Part shown: piece by piece, positions 13,918 through 20,552 of the stretch
Layout of the letters: each line of letters opens with the position of its first letter
Numbering within the stretch: position 1 is the stretch's first letter
IMG/VR virus record: IMGVR_UViG_3300042691_045931
Span: 1-21,721 of that record
DNA length: 21,721 nt
Source of the DNA: a virus
Direction: 5' to 3' (one strand)
The notes under the pieces: model-generated
The model's database searches: none
The model's input: the letters and a program-made list of their open reading frames with translations, nothing else
Told to the model about the DNA's origin: nothing
Made by a program: the position numbers and the translations under genes

Positions 13918-14196
13918 ATGCTGCCATTTAAAGAGTTTCGGAAGCAATCCTTCAGCCATCACCTTAGAAATAGTTGTCATACCGGGGGGATCCCCCTTGA
14001 TCGCGAGGGCGCTGATTCCCCTCGATTTTGGGATAAAGCTGATCGCTTGATGGTGGTGACGGTAGGAGGTGCAGCCCTAGGTGGATCAATTGCGGGAGTT
14101 TACGGTGCGGTTATTGGGCCACCGGTCCAGAGTATTGTCTGTATAAATTTAACCAAGACCGAGACAGAGGTTCTGGGTGCATTGGTTTTCGAATAG
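13918..14196 (+). CDS. Hypothetical 92-aa protein containing an out-of-frame FGE relic
   Basis: The frame begins MLPFKEFRKQSF, resembling the MLSFEEF start of the two genes downstream. Bases 13955-13990 match 12650-12686 of the FGE gene in about 32 of 36 positions, but the frame used here reads SHHLRNSCHTGG rather than ITLEMVAIPGG. Residues about 43-65 (MVVTVGGAALGGSIAGVYG) form a glycine-zipper-like hydrophobic helix. The gene therefore appears to be assembled from pieces. It may be expressed from the ATG at 13918 or from a later start just before the helix (TTG, about 14047). There is no strong SD. It may be a pseudogene remnant. Confidence 0.45.
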   Translation: MLPFKEFRKQSFSHHLRNSCHTGGIPLDREGADSPRFWDKADRLMVVTVGGAALGGSIAGVYGAVIGPPVQSIVCINLTKTETEVLGALVFE

Positions 14197-14223
14197 TTTG
14201 TGATTAATCAATCAGTAATCAGT

Positions 14224-14306
14224 TATCAGTAATCAAGATTTAATCTATCAACAGGAGATGTTATGCTATCATTTGAAGAGTTTCAGAACCAGGTCTTAAA
14301 AGTATT
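14224..14306 (+). repeat. 83-bp direct repeat, copy 1 (leader and gene start)
   Basis: This is identical to 14593-14675. It covers TATCAGTAATCAAG spacer DNA, the SD CAGGAGAT and the first 44 bases of the gene at 14263. The upstream TATCAGT-type tandem motif resembles spacer repeats common in Microcystis-like genomes. Confidence 0.85.
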
Positions 14307-14580
14307 TAAATGCACCAAAGAAGAATGTGAGTTTTGGGATTCTTCTTATTATTTCTCGGCATTAATTAATTACACCAATGGCCATTATTTATTCTTTAGA
14401 GTCAGATATGTAACAAACCCTGAAAACTGTAATTATGGTCGTTGGATCGTTATAAAAGAATACGACAAAGCTTACAGAAACATTTCAGATTCTTTGATGC
14501 AAGCAATAAAAGTTGTTGCACAAAAAACAGAAGAAAGCATCAAGGAAGAAAATGCTATCTTTAAAAAAATAGAAGAGTAA
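14263..14580 (+). CDS. Unknown 105-aa protein, tandem copy 1
   Basis: The protein starts MLSFEEFQNQVLKVF after CAGGAG. A beta-strand core (ALINYTNGHYLFFRVRYVTNPENCNYGRWIVIKEYD) and a C-terminal helix (SDSLMQAIKVVAQKTEESIKEE) follow. It looks like a small alpha-beta protein of the immunity-protein or SMI1-like size range, but I recognise no family. The gene is markedly AT-richer than the surrounding DNA, which points to a different origin. The next gene is a diverged duplicate. Confidence 0.75.
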   Translation: MLSFEEFQNQVLKVFKCTKEECEFWDSSYYFSALINYTNGHYLFFRVRYVTNPENCNYGRWIVIKEYDKAYRNISDSLMQAIKVVAQKTEESIKEENAIFKKIEE

Positions 14581-14592
14581 TTGGTTATCAGC

Positions 14593-14675
14593 TATCAGTA
14601 ATCAAGATTTAATCTATCAACAGGAGATGTTATGCTATCATTTGAAGAGTTTCAGAACCAGGTCTTAAAAGTATT
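14593..14675 (+). repeat. 83-bp direct repeat, copy 2
   Basis: A perfect copy of 14224-14306, offset by 369 bases. The downstream parts of the two genes are diverged, so the identical 83 bases are younger than the rest or are kept by gene conversion. Confidence 0.85.
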
Positions 14676-14949
14676 CGGTGCCTCTAAAAGAGAGTGTGAT
14701 TTTTATAATTTCTCGTACGGTTTCGTTGCAGAAATTAGTTACACTAATTGCCAGTGGTTATTTTTTGCAGTCAAATATGTAACAGACCCTGAAAACTGTT
14801 ACTATGGCCACTGGATTTGTGTTAAAAGATATGACAAGGCCTGTAAGTGTATTACTGAGTTATTGCCTCAAGCAATAGAAGTTCTTGCACAAAGAACAGA
14901 GGAAAGTATAAAAGAAGAAATTGCTGTTTTTAACCAATTAAAGAAGTAA
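14632..14949 (+). CDS. Unknown 105-aa protein, tandem copy 2
   Basis: The gene has the same length as copy 1. The first 14-15 residues are identical, and the middle retains SYTN, VKYVTDPENCYYGHW and AIEVLAQRTEESIKEE. Replacements are concentrated at residues 15-45, including changes of Cys, Trp and Lys. Tandem duplicates that keep the scaffold and vary a patch are typical of immunity or inhibitor proteins adapted to different partners, but this is inference. CAGGAG precedes the ATG. The next gene begins 14 bases after the stop. Confidence 0.75.
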   Translation: MLSFEEFQNQVLKVFGASKRECDFYNFSYGFVAEISYTNCQWLFFAVKYVTDPENCYYGHWICVKRYDKACKCITELLPQAIEVLAQRTEESIKEEIAVFNQLKK

Positions 14950-14963
14950 TTAGGGAGTAAAAA

Positions 14964-15149
14964 ATGAGCCTCTGCCTATCATGCGCCCGTCGTAATGACC
15001 AAGATCCATGTATGGGTCAATTCTCTGACGGGCATTACTATTGGGGAACTCCAGTAGTTCGGTCCGAATTGGAGAAGGTACCTCCTTGGGTATGGGATAA
15101 AGAAGTATATTCTGTTAAGGAGTGCAGCAGATGGGAAGAAAACCCTTAA
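14964..15149 (+). CDS. Small Cys-containing protein, possible zinc-binding, 61 aa
   Basis: The protein begins MSLCLSCARRNDQDPCMG, with C4-x2-C7 and C16, and has C54 near the end. The four cysteines could bind one zinc ion. The remainder is Trp/Tyr-rich and acidic. AGGGAG lies 7 bases before the ATG. The frame overlaps the next gene by 19 bases, which suggests translational coupling. Similar tiny CxxC proteins are frequent in phage genomes, but no specific family is named. Confidence 0.65.
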   Translation: MSLCLSCARRNDQDPCMGQFSDGHYYWGTPVVRSELEKVPPWVWDKEVYSVKECSRWEENP

Positions 15150-15760
15150 GTGCCTTAATAATATGTGCAATAATGGCACTCGGCGTAGCTGCATTCGCTG
15201 GCGTAGGATCTAACTTATCGAAGGCCTCGCCTTCCATATGTAGCGCTAATAATGACAAGGTAGTAGATAGAGTTAAGGTAATCACATCCACCGATCCCCT
15301 ACTTGCCTCTAATAGGAGAGGCTGTTATGTATATATACCCTTAGATGGGCCCCCGCCTGAGATAGGCGAGCGGTTAAATATACAAGGGAGAGTAGTGAAT
15401 GGTGAGTTTAAGGGCACCTATAACCGTACTTATCTAGACTATGATAGTGATAGCAACCCTAGGCTTAAGAAGCGGTTCCTCAGAATAGAGGAGCCCTTAC
15501 AAGAGACCGAACCTGATTCTGGTTACTATCTGTTAGGTAACCTCAGCCTACGCGTCGATGCGCTCGACGTGCGGGCCATCAATTATGCGTTACGACACGG
15601 CGGTGTCGTATACGCCATCATCGAATGGGACCAAGGTGTAGTGTATAGTATGACCTTCGTTAACGAGACCGAGTTCAATGAGGCCATAAAACGTGCTAGA
15701 TACACTACTCGCCCTTATACTAGGGAGAAGGCCCCCGCCCATACCAGTGGAGCTATGTGA
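15131..15760 (+). CDS. Membrane-anchored or exported protein, 209 aa
   Basis: The ATG at 15131 follows AAGGAG with 8 bases between, better than the GTG at 15122. The N-terminus MGRKPLSALIICAIMALGVAAFAGVGS is a signal peptide or single membrane anchor; an Ala-x-Ala-like cleavage site near AFAG is possible. The exported part is beta-rich (CYVYIPLDG, IGERLNIQGRVVNG) and resembles an OB-like barrel, ending in an acidic then basic region. Its last 68 bases overlap the next frame, which also looks OB-like. No family recognised. Confidence 0.75.
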   Translation: MGRKPLSALIICAIMALGVAAFAGVGSNLSKASPSICSANNDKVVDRVKVITSTDPLLASNRRGCYVYIPLDGPPPEIGERLNIQGRVVNGEFKGTYNRTYLDYDSDSNPRLKKRFLRIEEPLQETEPDSGYYLLGNLSLRVDALDVRAINYALRHGGVVYAIIEWDQGVVYSMTFVNETEFNEAIKRARYTTRPYTREKAPAHTSGAM

Positions 15761-15995
15761 TATAAGGCGCTATAATGGCGCCCACGTGACAACCAGAGCC
15801 TGGGTTAAGAGCACTACATACTCTAACCCTACCCTACCCAATCATGCCTACGTCCTCCTATACGAGGATGCGGGCACTAGCAGGTGCAGTTTACTTATCC
15901 TGGCTAGGAGAATACGCAGCGGTAGGTTTATAGAAGTAACGGGTAACGTTAGTAACGGCACGTTAATTAACGTTACCTTTAAAACATTACCTTAG
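15693..15995 (+). CDS. Small beta-rich protein overlapping the previous gene, 100 aa or fewer
   Basis: The open frame starts at GTG 15693 inside the previous gene; an in-frame GTG at 15747, 16 bases after AGGGAGAAGG, is another candidate and would give 82 residues. The content (VELCDIRRYNGAHVTTRAWV, HAYVLLYED, FIEVTGNVSNGTLINVTF) is a run of beta-strands, plausibly OB-fold-like. It resembles the preceding protein in strand pattern (ERLNIQGRVVNG versus RFIEVTGNVSNG). The two could be parts of one frameshifted protein or two related domains. Confidence 0.55.
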   Translation: MLDTLLALILGRRPPPIPVELCDIRRYNGAHVTTRAWVKSTTYSNPTLPNHAYVLLYEDAGTSRCSLLILARRIRSGRFIEVTGNVSNGTLINVTFKTLP

Positions 15996-16005
15996 GGTAA
16001 GTCAC

Positions 16006-17049
16006 ATGACAATCGTATTGGGGGCACTGGCCCTCATAGTATCTCTGATACCATATCTGAGTATCGAGATTCTGTTGATGGCGCTTATGCCGCTTATTAG
16101 CGGCGATAACGCAATGGGCGTATTAGCTATAGTGATAATTGGAACTATAACCAGTGAGGCCCGCATGAGTAGCCCGGCCTTTACTGGTATGAGGGTAGTT
16201 ACCGCCACTAGCGGGTACGACGCATCGGCTTCGCTGTTAATACGCATCACCAGCCTAATTGGTGGTATAGTAGCCAGTCTAGGCATAATAGTGATGGACC
16301 AATACCTCGGTGTATCTCATATGTGGATAACGCCATTAATGATGGCCATCTTCATATTAGTGCAGTGTTGGGGCCGGCCTAGGCTAATAGGTCTAGCCGT
16401 TATAACGGCTATCTTCCTATGGCTGCTACATAGTCAGCCCCACGCTACTACCATCCTAGGTATGGGGGGCTACGTTATGGCCAGCCTAATACGCCCCGCT
16501 AGACGTAAGACTGAGGACTGTGAGACCAGCAATGCGCTGGGAATCGCTATGTCACTAGGACCATTCTTCGCTATTGGGTTACCTGTAGCTGCAGCCGCCC
16601 CTGATGGTAAGACTGAATCCTACCTCGAGGCCGTTGTGCGGGGCATATCATTGGGACTAGTCATGTTAGGTAATAGTAGTGGGCGAGATGCCATGAGTTC
16701 CTATCTGGCCCTAACGGATGTAGATCAGTTGAATTGGCCCGCCTTCGTCGGCGTAGTAGTGTTACTGACACCCCTATTCTTATCAGCCTATTGGCTGACC
16801 ATCTGGATGATAAGGAGCCCTATGTGGCAACGCTGGTTACACGCCGGCCCCACTCGCCTTATCAATCTAGGTGTAACGGCGGCCGCGCTGGTCGTGTTGA
16901 TGGCATCGACTCACGTTAGTATTCTATTCCTACCGGGGGCCGTATGTCTAGGACTGATGTATATGGTAGAGGAGATATCAGGGATAGATAAGATGCTACC
17001 CTTCCCCATACTAATAGTCGTCAGTTATATAAGCCAATGGGTCTCCTAG
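16006..17049 (+). CDS. Polytopic membrane protein, 347 aa
   Basis: There are roughly nine to ten hydrophobic helices, beginning MTIVLGALALIVSLIPYLS and ending ILIVVSYISQWVS. A charged loop RPARRKTEDCETSN lies in the middle. The helices of the two halves are not obviously repeated. No transporter signature is convincing; a TctA-like permease was considered, but there is no supporting motif. The start has only a weak upstream AGGG. It follows 10 bases after the previous stop, so it belongs to the same transcript as the exported protein genes. A transport or envelope role is possible. Confidence 0.75.
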   Translation: MTIVLGALALIVSLIPYLSIEILLMALMPLISGDNAMGVLAIVIIGTITSEARMSSPAFTGMRVVTATSGYDASASLLIRITSLIGGIVASLGIIVMDQYLGVSHMWITPLMMAIFILVQCWGRPRLIGLAVITAIFLWLLHSQPHATTILGMGGYVMASLIRPARRKTEDCETSNALGIAMSLGPFFAIGLPVAAAAPDGKTESYLEAVVRGISLGLVMLGNSSGRDAMSSYLALTDVDQLNWPAFVGVVVLLTPLFLSAYWLTIWMIRSPMWQRWLHAGPTRLINLGVTAAALVVLMASTHVSILFLPGAVCLGLMYMVEEISGIDKMLPFPILIVVSYISQWVS

Positions 17050-17054
17050 TGTGG

Positions 17055-17080
17055 TACTAGGCCCCAGTGGGGCACTAGGG
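17055..17080 (+). other. Hairpin between membrane-protein genes
   Basis: ctaggcccc pairs with ggggc-a-ctag around an AGT loop, just after the stop at 17049. No T-run follows, so it is more likely an RNA stability or spacing element than a terminator. Confidence 0.35.
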
Positions 17081-17150
17081 GACATCGACTGCGGCCTAAT
17101 CGGCGGCACTGGGTGTACCCATCCATTAACTACATACGCCGGAGAGCTAT

Positions 17151-17393
17151 ATGAAGCCTATAGAGTTAGATGCGCGTCACGTAGCGTATCTATCACTGTT
17201 CATGTTCATGATGGCAGTGCTGGTCATCACACATAGTGTAGCAATACTAGTAATCGTAGCATTCCTGGCCCGCGCGCTCTATCTATCGAGCTCCAAGCGG
17301 AGCAATGCGCGTATCATACTATCACCTAATGGTGTAGAGAGTCGAGTAGGCGGGAAGAGCTACTGGAAGATAGGGGAGGTAGGAAATGTCTAG
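17151..17393 (+). CDS. Small membrane protein, 80 aa
   Basis: A long hydrophobic region, residues about 11-45 (AYLSLFMFMMAVLVITHSVAI and onward), would make one long or two short helices. A polar tail with RSNARIILSPNGVESRVGGKSYWKIGEV follows. CCGGAGAG precedes the ATG. The last bases overlap the start of the next gene by 8, so the two are translationally coupled. Small tails of this kind often have a PH-like or short beta extension; the function is unknown. Confidence 0.7.
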   Translation: MKPIELDARHVAYLSLFMFMMAVLVITHSVAILVIVAFLARALYLSSSKRSNARIILSPNGVESRVGGKSYWKIGEVGNV

Positions 17394-17592
17394 CTACCCC
17401 ATTCATCTATATAGTCTAGCCATTAAGCCGCGATATAGAGGACTAGTAGTTCTCGTATCCAAGGCATGTCTAGAGATGAAGAAGGCCCCCGCAGGGGGGG
17501 ACCAGCCGTCAAGTATGGCCATACTACGGAGCCCGCCGCGGGGAAGAGTGGCCGCATCATTAAGAGACCCCAGGTCCCGCCTTATCAATTAA
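17386..17592 (+). CDS. Basic protein, 68 aa, unknown
   Basis: The ATG lies 6 bases after GGAGGTAGG, within the end of the previous gene (overlap 17386-17393). The product is basic (several RY, RG, PPRGR and RDPRSR segments), has one hydrophobic strand (LVVLVSKACLEM) and is otherwise likely disordered. The good SD and the overlap argue that it is real. Its Arg-rich tail could bind nucleic acid or membrane. Confidence 0.5.
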   Translation: MSSYPIHLYSLAIKPRYRGLVVLVSKACLEMKKAPAGGDQPSSMAILRSPPRGRVAASLRDPRSRLIN

Positions 17593-17612
17593 CCAACTAA
17601 CCGAGGTGTATT

Positions 17613-18134
17613 ATGAAACTCAAGATCAAATTAACTCGTAAAACATCAAACAAGCAGGTCACCTTTACCTTCACCGAAAAGGGCAACGCGGTGCTAACCG
17701 GCACCTGTGTGGGGGCCTCTGACTATCATTTGAAGCTAGCAAACGGTGGTTCTGTCGACGCTAGTGATCTAGCCGTCGGGCTAACTGTCAATGTAGTATT
17801 CTCTTCGCGCGATGCTCAGAGTGCAGTCGAGAGTATAGCCTCGGCCTATGAGGAATATGGAAACGGTAGCCCATTTATCACGATGGTGATTGAATGTAAG
17901 ACCAAGAAGCCTACGGCTGAAGGTAACCTCATAATCATGATGGCAGACATCACATCAGTTAATTATGAGGCGATGAATGATGATACCCTCGTGACCGAGG
18001 ATGAGTTAGATATGCTCTTCCAGAAGGGGGCAGGAACTAAGGGAGCAAGTGGAGCAGCGCGTGAAGCAAGTGTTCCTACTTCAGGTGCTCCCAACTGTTT
18101 CAACCGTAAGGTAACTCTCCAAGAGAGACACTAA
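17613..18134 (+). CDS. Unknown 173-aa protein, paralogue of the next gene
   Basis: The protein has a beta-rich N-terminal half (MKLKIKLTRKTSNKQVTFTF, GNAVLTGTCVGASDYHLKLA), a middle helix (SAVESIASAYEEYG) and PFITMVIECK. The end is acidic (DDTLVTEDELDMLFQKG) followed by a low-complexity tail of about 33 residues not shared by its neighbour (GTKGASGAAREASVPTSGAP and onward). GAGGTG lies 7 bases before the ATG. A hairpin (18178-18204) separates it from the paralogue at 18232. An OB-like or SH3-like beta fold is possible. No family recognised. Confidence 0.75.
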   Translation: MKLKIKLTRKTSNKQVTFTFTEKGNAVLTGTCVGASDYHLKLANGGSVDASDLAVGLTVNVVFSSRDAQSAVESIASAYEEYGNGSPFITMVIECKTKKPTAEGNLIIMMADITSVNYEAMNDDTLVTEDELDMLFQKGAGTKGASGAAREASVPTSGAPNCFNRKVTLQERH

Positions 18135-18166
18135 TAGAGAGCTAGAGTATAAATTACACGGCTCGC
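18132..18166 (+). repeat. Direct repeat after the first paralogue (TAATAGAGAGCTAGAGTA ... TAAATTACACGGC)
   Basis: It overlaps the stop region of the first paralogue and recurs at 18678-18718 after the second, with a small insertion there. The duplication thus includes the 3' flank of the gene. Confidence 0.7.
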
Positions 18167-18177
18167 CGAGGGGAAGA

Positions 18178-18204
18178 GTGACCCTCTACTAGGTAGAGGG
18201 TCAC
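18178..18204 (+). terminator. 12-bp perfect hairpin
   Basis: gtgaccctctac (18178-18189) pairs with gtagagggtcac (18193-18204) around a TAG loop. The following bases are cccatc, not a T-run, so its terminator role is uncertain. It may isolate the two paralogues or act as a leader structure for the second. Confidence 0.4.
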
Positions 18205-18231
18205 CCCATCAAATAATTAAGCAGGACTGCC

Positions 18232-18666
18232 ATGAAACCAAGAATGAAACTAAGAATCAAATTAACCCGTTCGAGTGAAACCAAACAAGTTACATTTACG
18301 ACTAACCGCAGCGGCAACGCCGTATTAACTGGAACTTGCGTTGGAGCACAAGACTATTACTTGGAGTTAGCAGACGGCCGTTCTATTGATATCAGTGAGC
18401 TGGCCATTGGTATGATTGTCAACCTAGTGTTCCCGCATAGCAATTATATAGCCAAGAGCGTAGCTGATGGCTACAAGATGTATGGAAATGATAACCCATT
18501 CATCACGATGGTGATTGAATGTAAAATCAAAGAACCCACGGCTGAGGATAATATCATAATCATGGAGGACGACATTGACTCCGTTTATTATGAGGCCTGT
18601 AGTAGTGATGACACCCTCATTCACGAGGGAGATATAAATGTGCTCTTCCAAAAGGTGACCATGTAA
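18232..18666 (+). CDS. Unknown 144-aa protein, paralogue of the previous gene
   Basis: The protein aligns with the preceding one almost from end to end (MKLRIKLTR, QVTFTT, GNAVLTGTCVGAQDY, IGMIVNLVF, PFITMVIECKIKEPTAEDN, DDTL, LFQK). It has three extra N-terminal residues, a diverged helix near residues 69-82 and no low-complexity tail. The conserved cores TGTCVGA and FITMVIECK probably mark the structural framework. The upstream SD is weak (CAGGAC). Duplicated genes with differing tails suggest related partners or a two-subunit assembly. Function is unknown. Confidence 0.75.
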   Translation: MKPRMKLRIKLTRSSETKQVTFTTNRSGNAVLTGTCVGAQDYYLELADGRSIDISELAIGMIVNLVFPHSNYIAKSVADGYKMYGNDNPFITMVIECKIKEPTAEDNIIIMEDDIDSVYYEACSSDDTLIHEGDINVLFQKVTM

Positions 18667-18677
18667 CTCACCAGTGT

Positions 18678-18718
18678 TAATAGAGAGCTAGAGTAGCCTA
18701 GCTATAAATTACACGGCC
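18678..18718 (+). repeat. Second copy of the 3' flank repeat
   Basis: This is the repeat of 18132-18166 with a GCCTAGC insertion, after the second paralogue. It is followed by a GC hairpin (gcccgcggctactagcgggc, 18715-18734) with no T-run. Confidence 0.65.
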
Positions 18719-18768
18719 CGCGGCTACTAGCGGGCCAACCCCGCTCATACCAGAGGGCGCGTAATACA

Positions 18769-19176
18769 TTGAAACTAAATACAGCACTAGAGGTAATAGC
18801 AGAATGGTTAGAGGAGTATGGCCCGGCCCATCTCCCCATTCTAATGCGATACGCCTTACTAGAGAGATACACATTAACGAAGGCCCGAGAGATGGGCCAC
18901 GATATTAATATATGTACAACAGCGTTCAAGAGCCTATGGATAGAGGCCAATGATGAGGAGGTGCAGATCGCGATATTACTGGGGAGGTATCTAGAGGGAG
19001 GAGGAAGAGTAGAATACTTCCGAGAGAGGCCCGAGTTAGTAGAAGCGATGGGCTACTTCATGGCCCTAGGAGACCACGAGTTTTACAGAGAACTAGACAA
19101 TAAGATAATAAATGCGGCTAGAGAGAGAGCCACGCGGGCAAGCAGTACTAGACTAAACAAATCATATGCAAATTAA
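18769..19176 (+). CDS. Helical protein, 135 aa, unknown
   Basis: The most likely start is TTG at 18769 (weak GAGGG upstream), because the next in-frame ATG would remove the conserved-looking MKLNTALEVIAEWLEEYG start. The product is nearly all helical and acidic-amphipathic (TLTKAREMGHDINICTTAF, EEVQIAILLGRYLEGGG, ELVEAMGYFMALGDHEFYRELDN), with a basic C-terminal end (RERATRASSTRLNKSYAN). No motif is recognised. It overlaps the next gene by 11 bases. Confidence 0.65.
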   Translation: MKLNTALEVIAEWLEEYGPAHLPILMRYALLERYTLTKAREMGHDINICTTAFKSLWIEANDEEVQIAILLGRYLEGGGRVEYFRERPELVEAMGYFMALGDHEFYRELDNKIINAARERATRASSTRLNKSYAN

Positions 19177-19411
19177 ATACACAATACGAGCAAAGGATGG
19201 TAGGTACCTCTCTCCCATTACTAGAGAGGAAGCAGAGGAGTTACTAAAGAGCGGTCTAATTAAGAAGGATAGCGAGGACGGGTACATAATGGTAGCAGAC
19301 AGCGCGTTTGCCGTCAGTCAATACGTGATATATGATTGCCAGCACTTATGTGATGATTTAATAAATAATAATAAGACAACAGCTACCGCCGAACAGCCCC
19401 GCTCCTTATAA
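19166..19411 (+). CDS. Small protein, 81 aa, unknown
   Basis: The ATG lies within the end of the previous gene. The protein begins with a beta-strand (MQIKYTIRAKDGRYLS), then a helix (REEAEELLKSGLIKKD), another strand (GYIMVADSAF) and a helical, Asn-rich end. It is mildly acidic and has no signal or membrane helix. The overlap with the previous gene argues for an operon 18769-19411. Confidence 0.6.
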   Translation: MQIKYTIRAKDGRYLSPITREEAEELLKSGLIKKDSEDGYIMVADSAFAVSQYVIYDCQHLCDDLINNNKTTATAEQPRSL

Positions 19412-19491
19412 GTAAACAGCCCCTATAAGGGATAGAGCCGAGAGGTAGAGGGGCCCGTCGTAATTGTGAGTACAGCCTCATAGCAACAGCG
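19412..19491. terminator. Convergent intergenic region with short stem-loops
   Basis: The + strand genes end here and face the - strand HNH gene. The sequence contains ccccgctccttataa and cccctataaggg; similar CTCCTTATAA and TTATAAGGG pieces recur at 21089-21125. Its termination role is inferred from position. Confidence 0.35.
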
Positions 19492-20181
19492 TCACACGTA
19501 AGCAGCCTGCTCCCTCCTGAAGATATCAAGTAGGGGATCGATAGTAGATCTAAGGCCAGCCATGAGATGACGAGCTGCATTAGTAGGTAGGCCCCGCCAC
19601 CAGCGCTGCACCTTCTCCTGAGCCCAATCGAGGCCCAACCGCGTCATAGTGCACTGTAGTGTGCGCTCAAGCAGGCGGGTGAACTGAGCGAGGGGGCGTA
19701 TATCACCACTATCGGTACCGTAGTGTGCTACCCACTGAGAGGGGTCAGCGATAACCTCAGGATTCTGAGTAGCGTGGGCCAGGAGCTTATTCTCGATGGG
19801 GCTCACGTACCAGAGATTACTATAGTCGTTATTAGAGGTATCACCATCGAGGTGATGTACCTCCATGAGGCCCGCGCGGCAGACCTCACCGCGGCGTTCT
19901 CGTCTCCAACCAGCGGCGGGCCGCCTATCAATGTAGAGCACTATCTGGTGAACATATACCAACTCCTTACGGACGTTAGTGCAGTGGAACGCGAAGAAGC
20001 GACACTGCTCGAGATAGTCGAATAGCCGCTTATTCTCCTTAGCGAGAACGTACTGGTAGCCACTGGCATTGGTACGAATAGTGGCAGCCGCGAGATAACG
20101 GCGGGCCCCGCCTAGCATAATATACATGGCGTGATAAGATGGACGAGGTTCGAATCCGCTACTTGAATATTTTGTTTCCAT
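19492..20181 (-). CDS. HNH homing-type endonuclease, 229 aa
   Basis: Residues 107-136 read EVHHLDGDTSNNDYSNLWYV followed by SPIENKLLAH. This is the HNH motif: H109/H110, the N117-N118 turn, N122 and H136, of the kind found in free-standing phage homing endonucleases (HNH_3-like). The N-terminal part is alpha-beta. The C-terminal 80 residues are helical with Trp/Arg (WAQEKVQRWWRGLP) and may bind DNA. It is the only gene on the minus strand, a sign of independent insertion. The assigned ATG (20179-20181) has only a distant AAGGAAGG. An internal start at MYIML (residue 19) is possible. Its own 5' side is the hairpin array 20223-20552. There is no RuvC-like domain, so it is not a full IscB. Confidence 0.8.
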   Translation of the reverse strand: METKYSSSGFEPRPSYHAMYIMLGGARRYLAAATIRTNASGYQYVLAKENKRLFDYLEQCRFFAFHCTNVRKELVYVHQIVLYIDRRPAAGWRRERRGEVCRAGLMEVHHLDGDTSNNDYSNLWYVSPIENKLLAHATQNPEVIADPSQWVAHYGTDSGDIRPLAQFTRLLERTLQCTMTRLGLDWAQEKVQRWWRGLPTNAARHLMAGLRSTIDPLLDIFRREQAAYV

Positions 20182-20222
20182 ATGTTATACTGGGGGTATT
20201 CCTTCCTTTTTTACTACTGTGT

Positions 20223-20253
20223 TGCCGGGAGCCCCCACGATGGGCCCCCGGCA
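20223..20253. terminator. GC-rich hairpin, terminator-like
   Basis: tgccgggagccc (20223-20234) pairs with gggcccccggca (20242-20253) in 11 of 12 positions, then attttctt. On the + strand it looks like a terminator; it also forms the upstream edge of the hairpin array and lies 42 bases before the HNH start on the - strand. Confidence 0.5.
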
Positions 20254-20552
20254 TTTTCTTATCTCTGGGTCCCCCCTCCATCGGAGGCCGGGATCGAGAG
20301 ATAAGAAAATGCCCTACAGATGCATATCCCCCCTCCATCGGAGGCCGGGACGCCATCTATAGGGCATTTGATTATCCGTTGATCGCGGGTCCCCCCCTCC
20401 ATCGGAGGCCGGGGTCGCAATCTAGGGATAGGTTCAACCTACTGGCCAGATATTCAGTAGGTCTAGATCATGCTCACTGACCAGATATTCAGTGAGCACT
20501 AGCATATCTATATTATACATCGAAATTATCGTCGTGGCAATAATGCCGATGT
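20250..20552. ncRNA. Array of hairpins with conserved caps and variable stems
   Basis: Three hairpins share a 22-base cap (CCCCCCTCCATCGG start; 20271-20292, 20328-20349, 20392-20413) but have unrelated stems: 17 bp (20250-20266 with 20297-20313), 15 pairs plus a G-U (20307-20322 with 20354-20369), and a weaker third (20373-20387 with about 20416-20430). Two smaller hairpins share the loop CCAGATATT with different outer stems (20437-20462, 20471-20498). A nested stem follows (20517-20552). Stems that differ yet still pair imply selection for structure. Bases 20307-20313 can pair with either of two partners, so two folds exclude each other. No known RNA family is recognised. Confidence 0.6.

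Noticed and set aside
16006-17049. TctA-type tricarboxylate permease
   Set aside because: Only general hydrophobicity and a few Pro/Gly motifs agree; no family signature could be aligned by eye.
17051-17236. 61-codon frame after the large membrane protein gene
   Set aside because: It has no ribosome site, overlaps the better-supported 80-aa gene by 86 bases, and its composition is atypical for protein.
20145-20165. GAGGTTCGAATCC resembling a tRNA T-arm
   Set aside because: The T-stem has two mismatches, no acceptor, D or anticodon arms fit upstream, and the segment lies within the HNH gene.
20271-20413. Three spaced 22-base repeats as a CRISPR array
   Set aside because: The segments between repeats are unequal (35 and 42 bases) and form paired stems around each repeat, which fits a hairpin array better than spacers.
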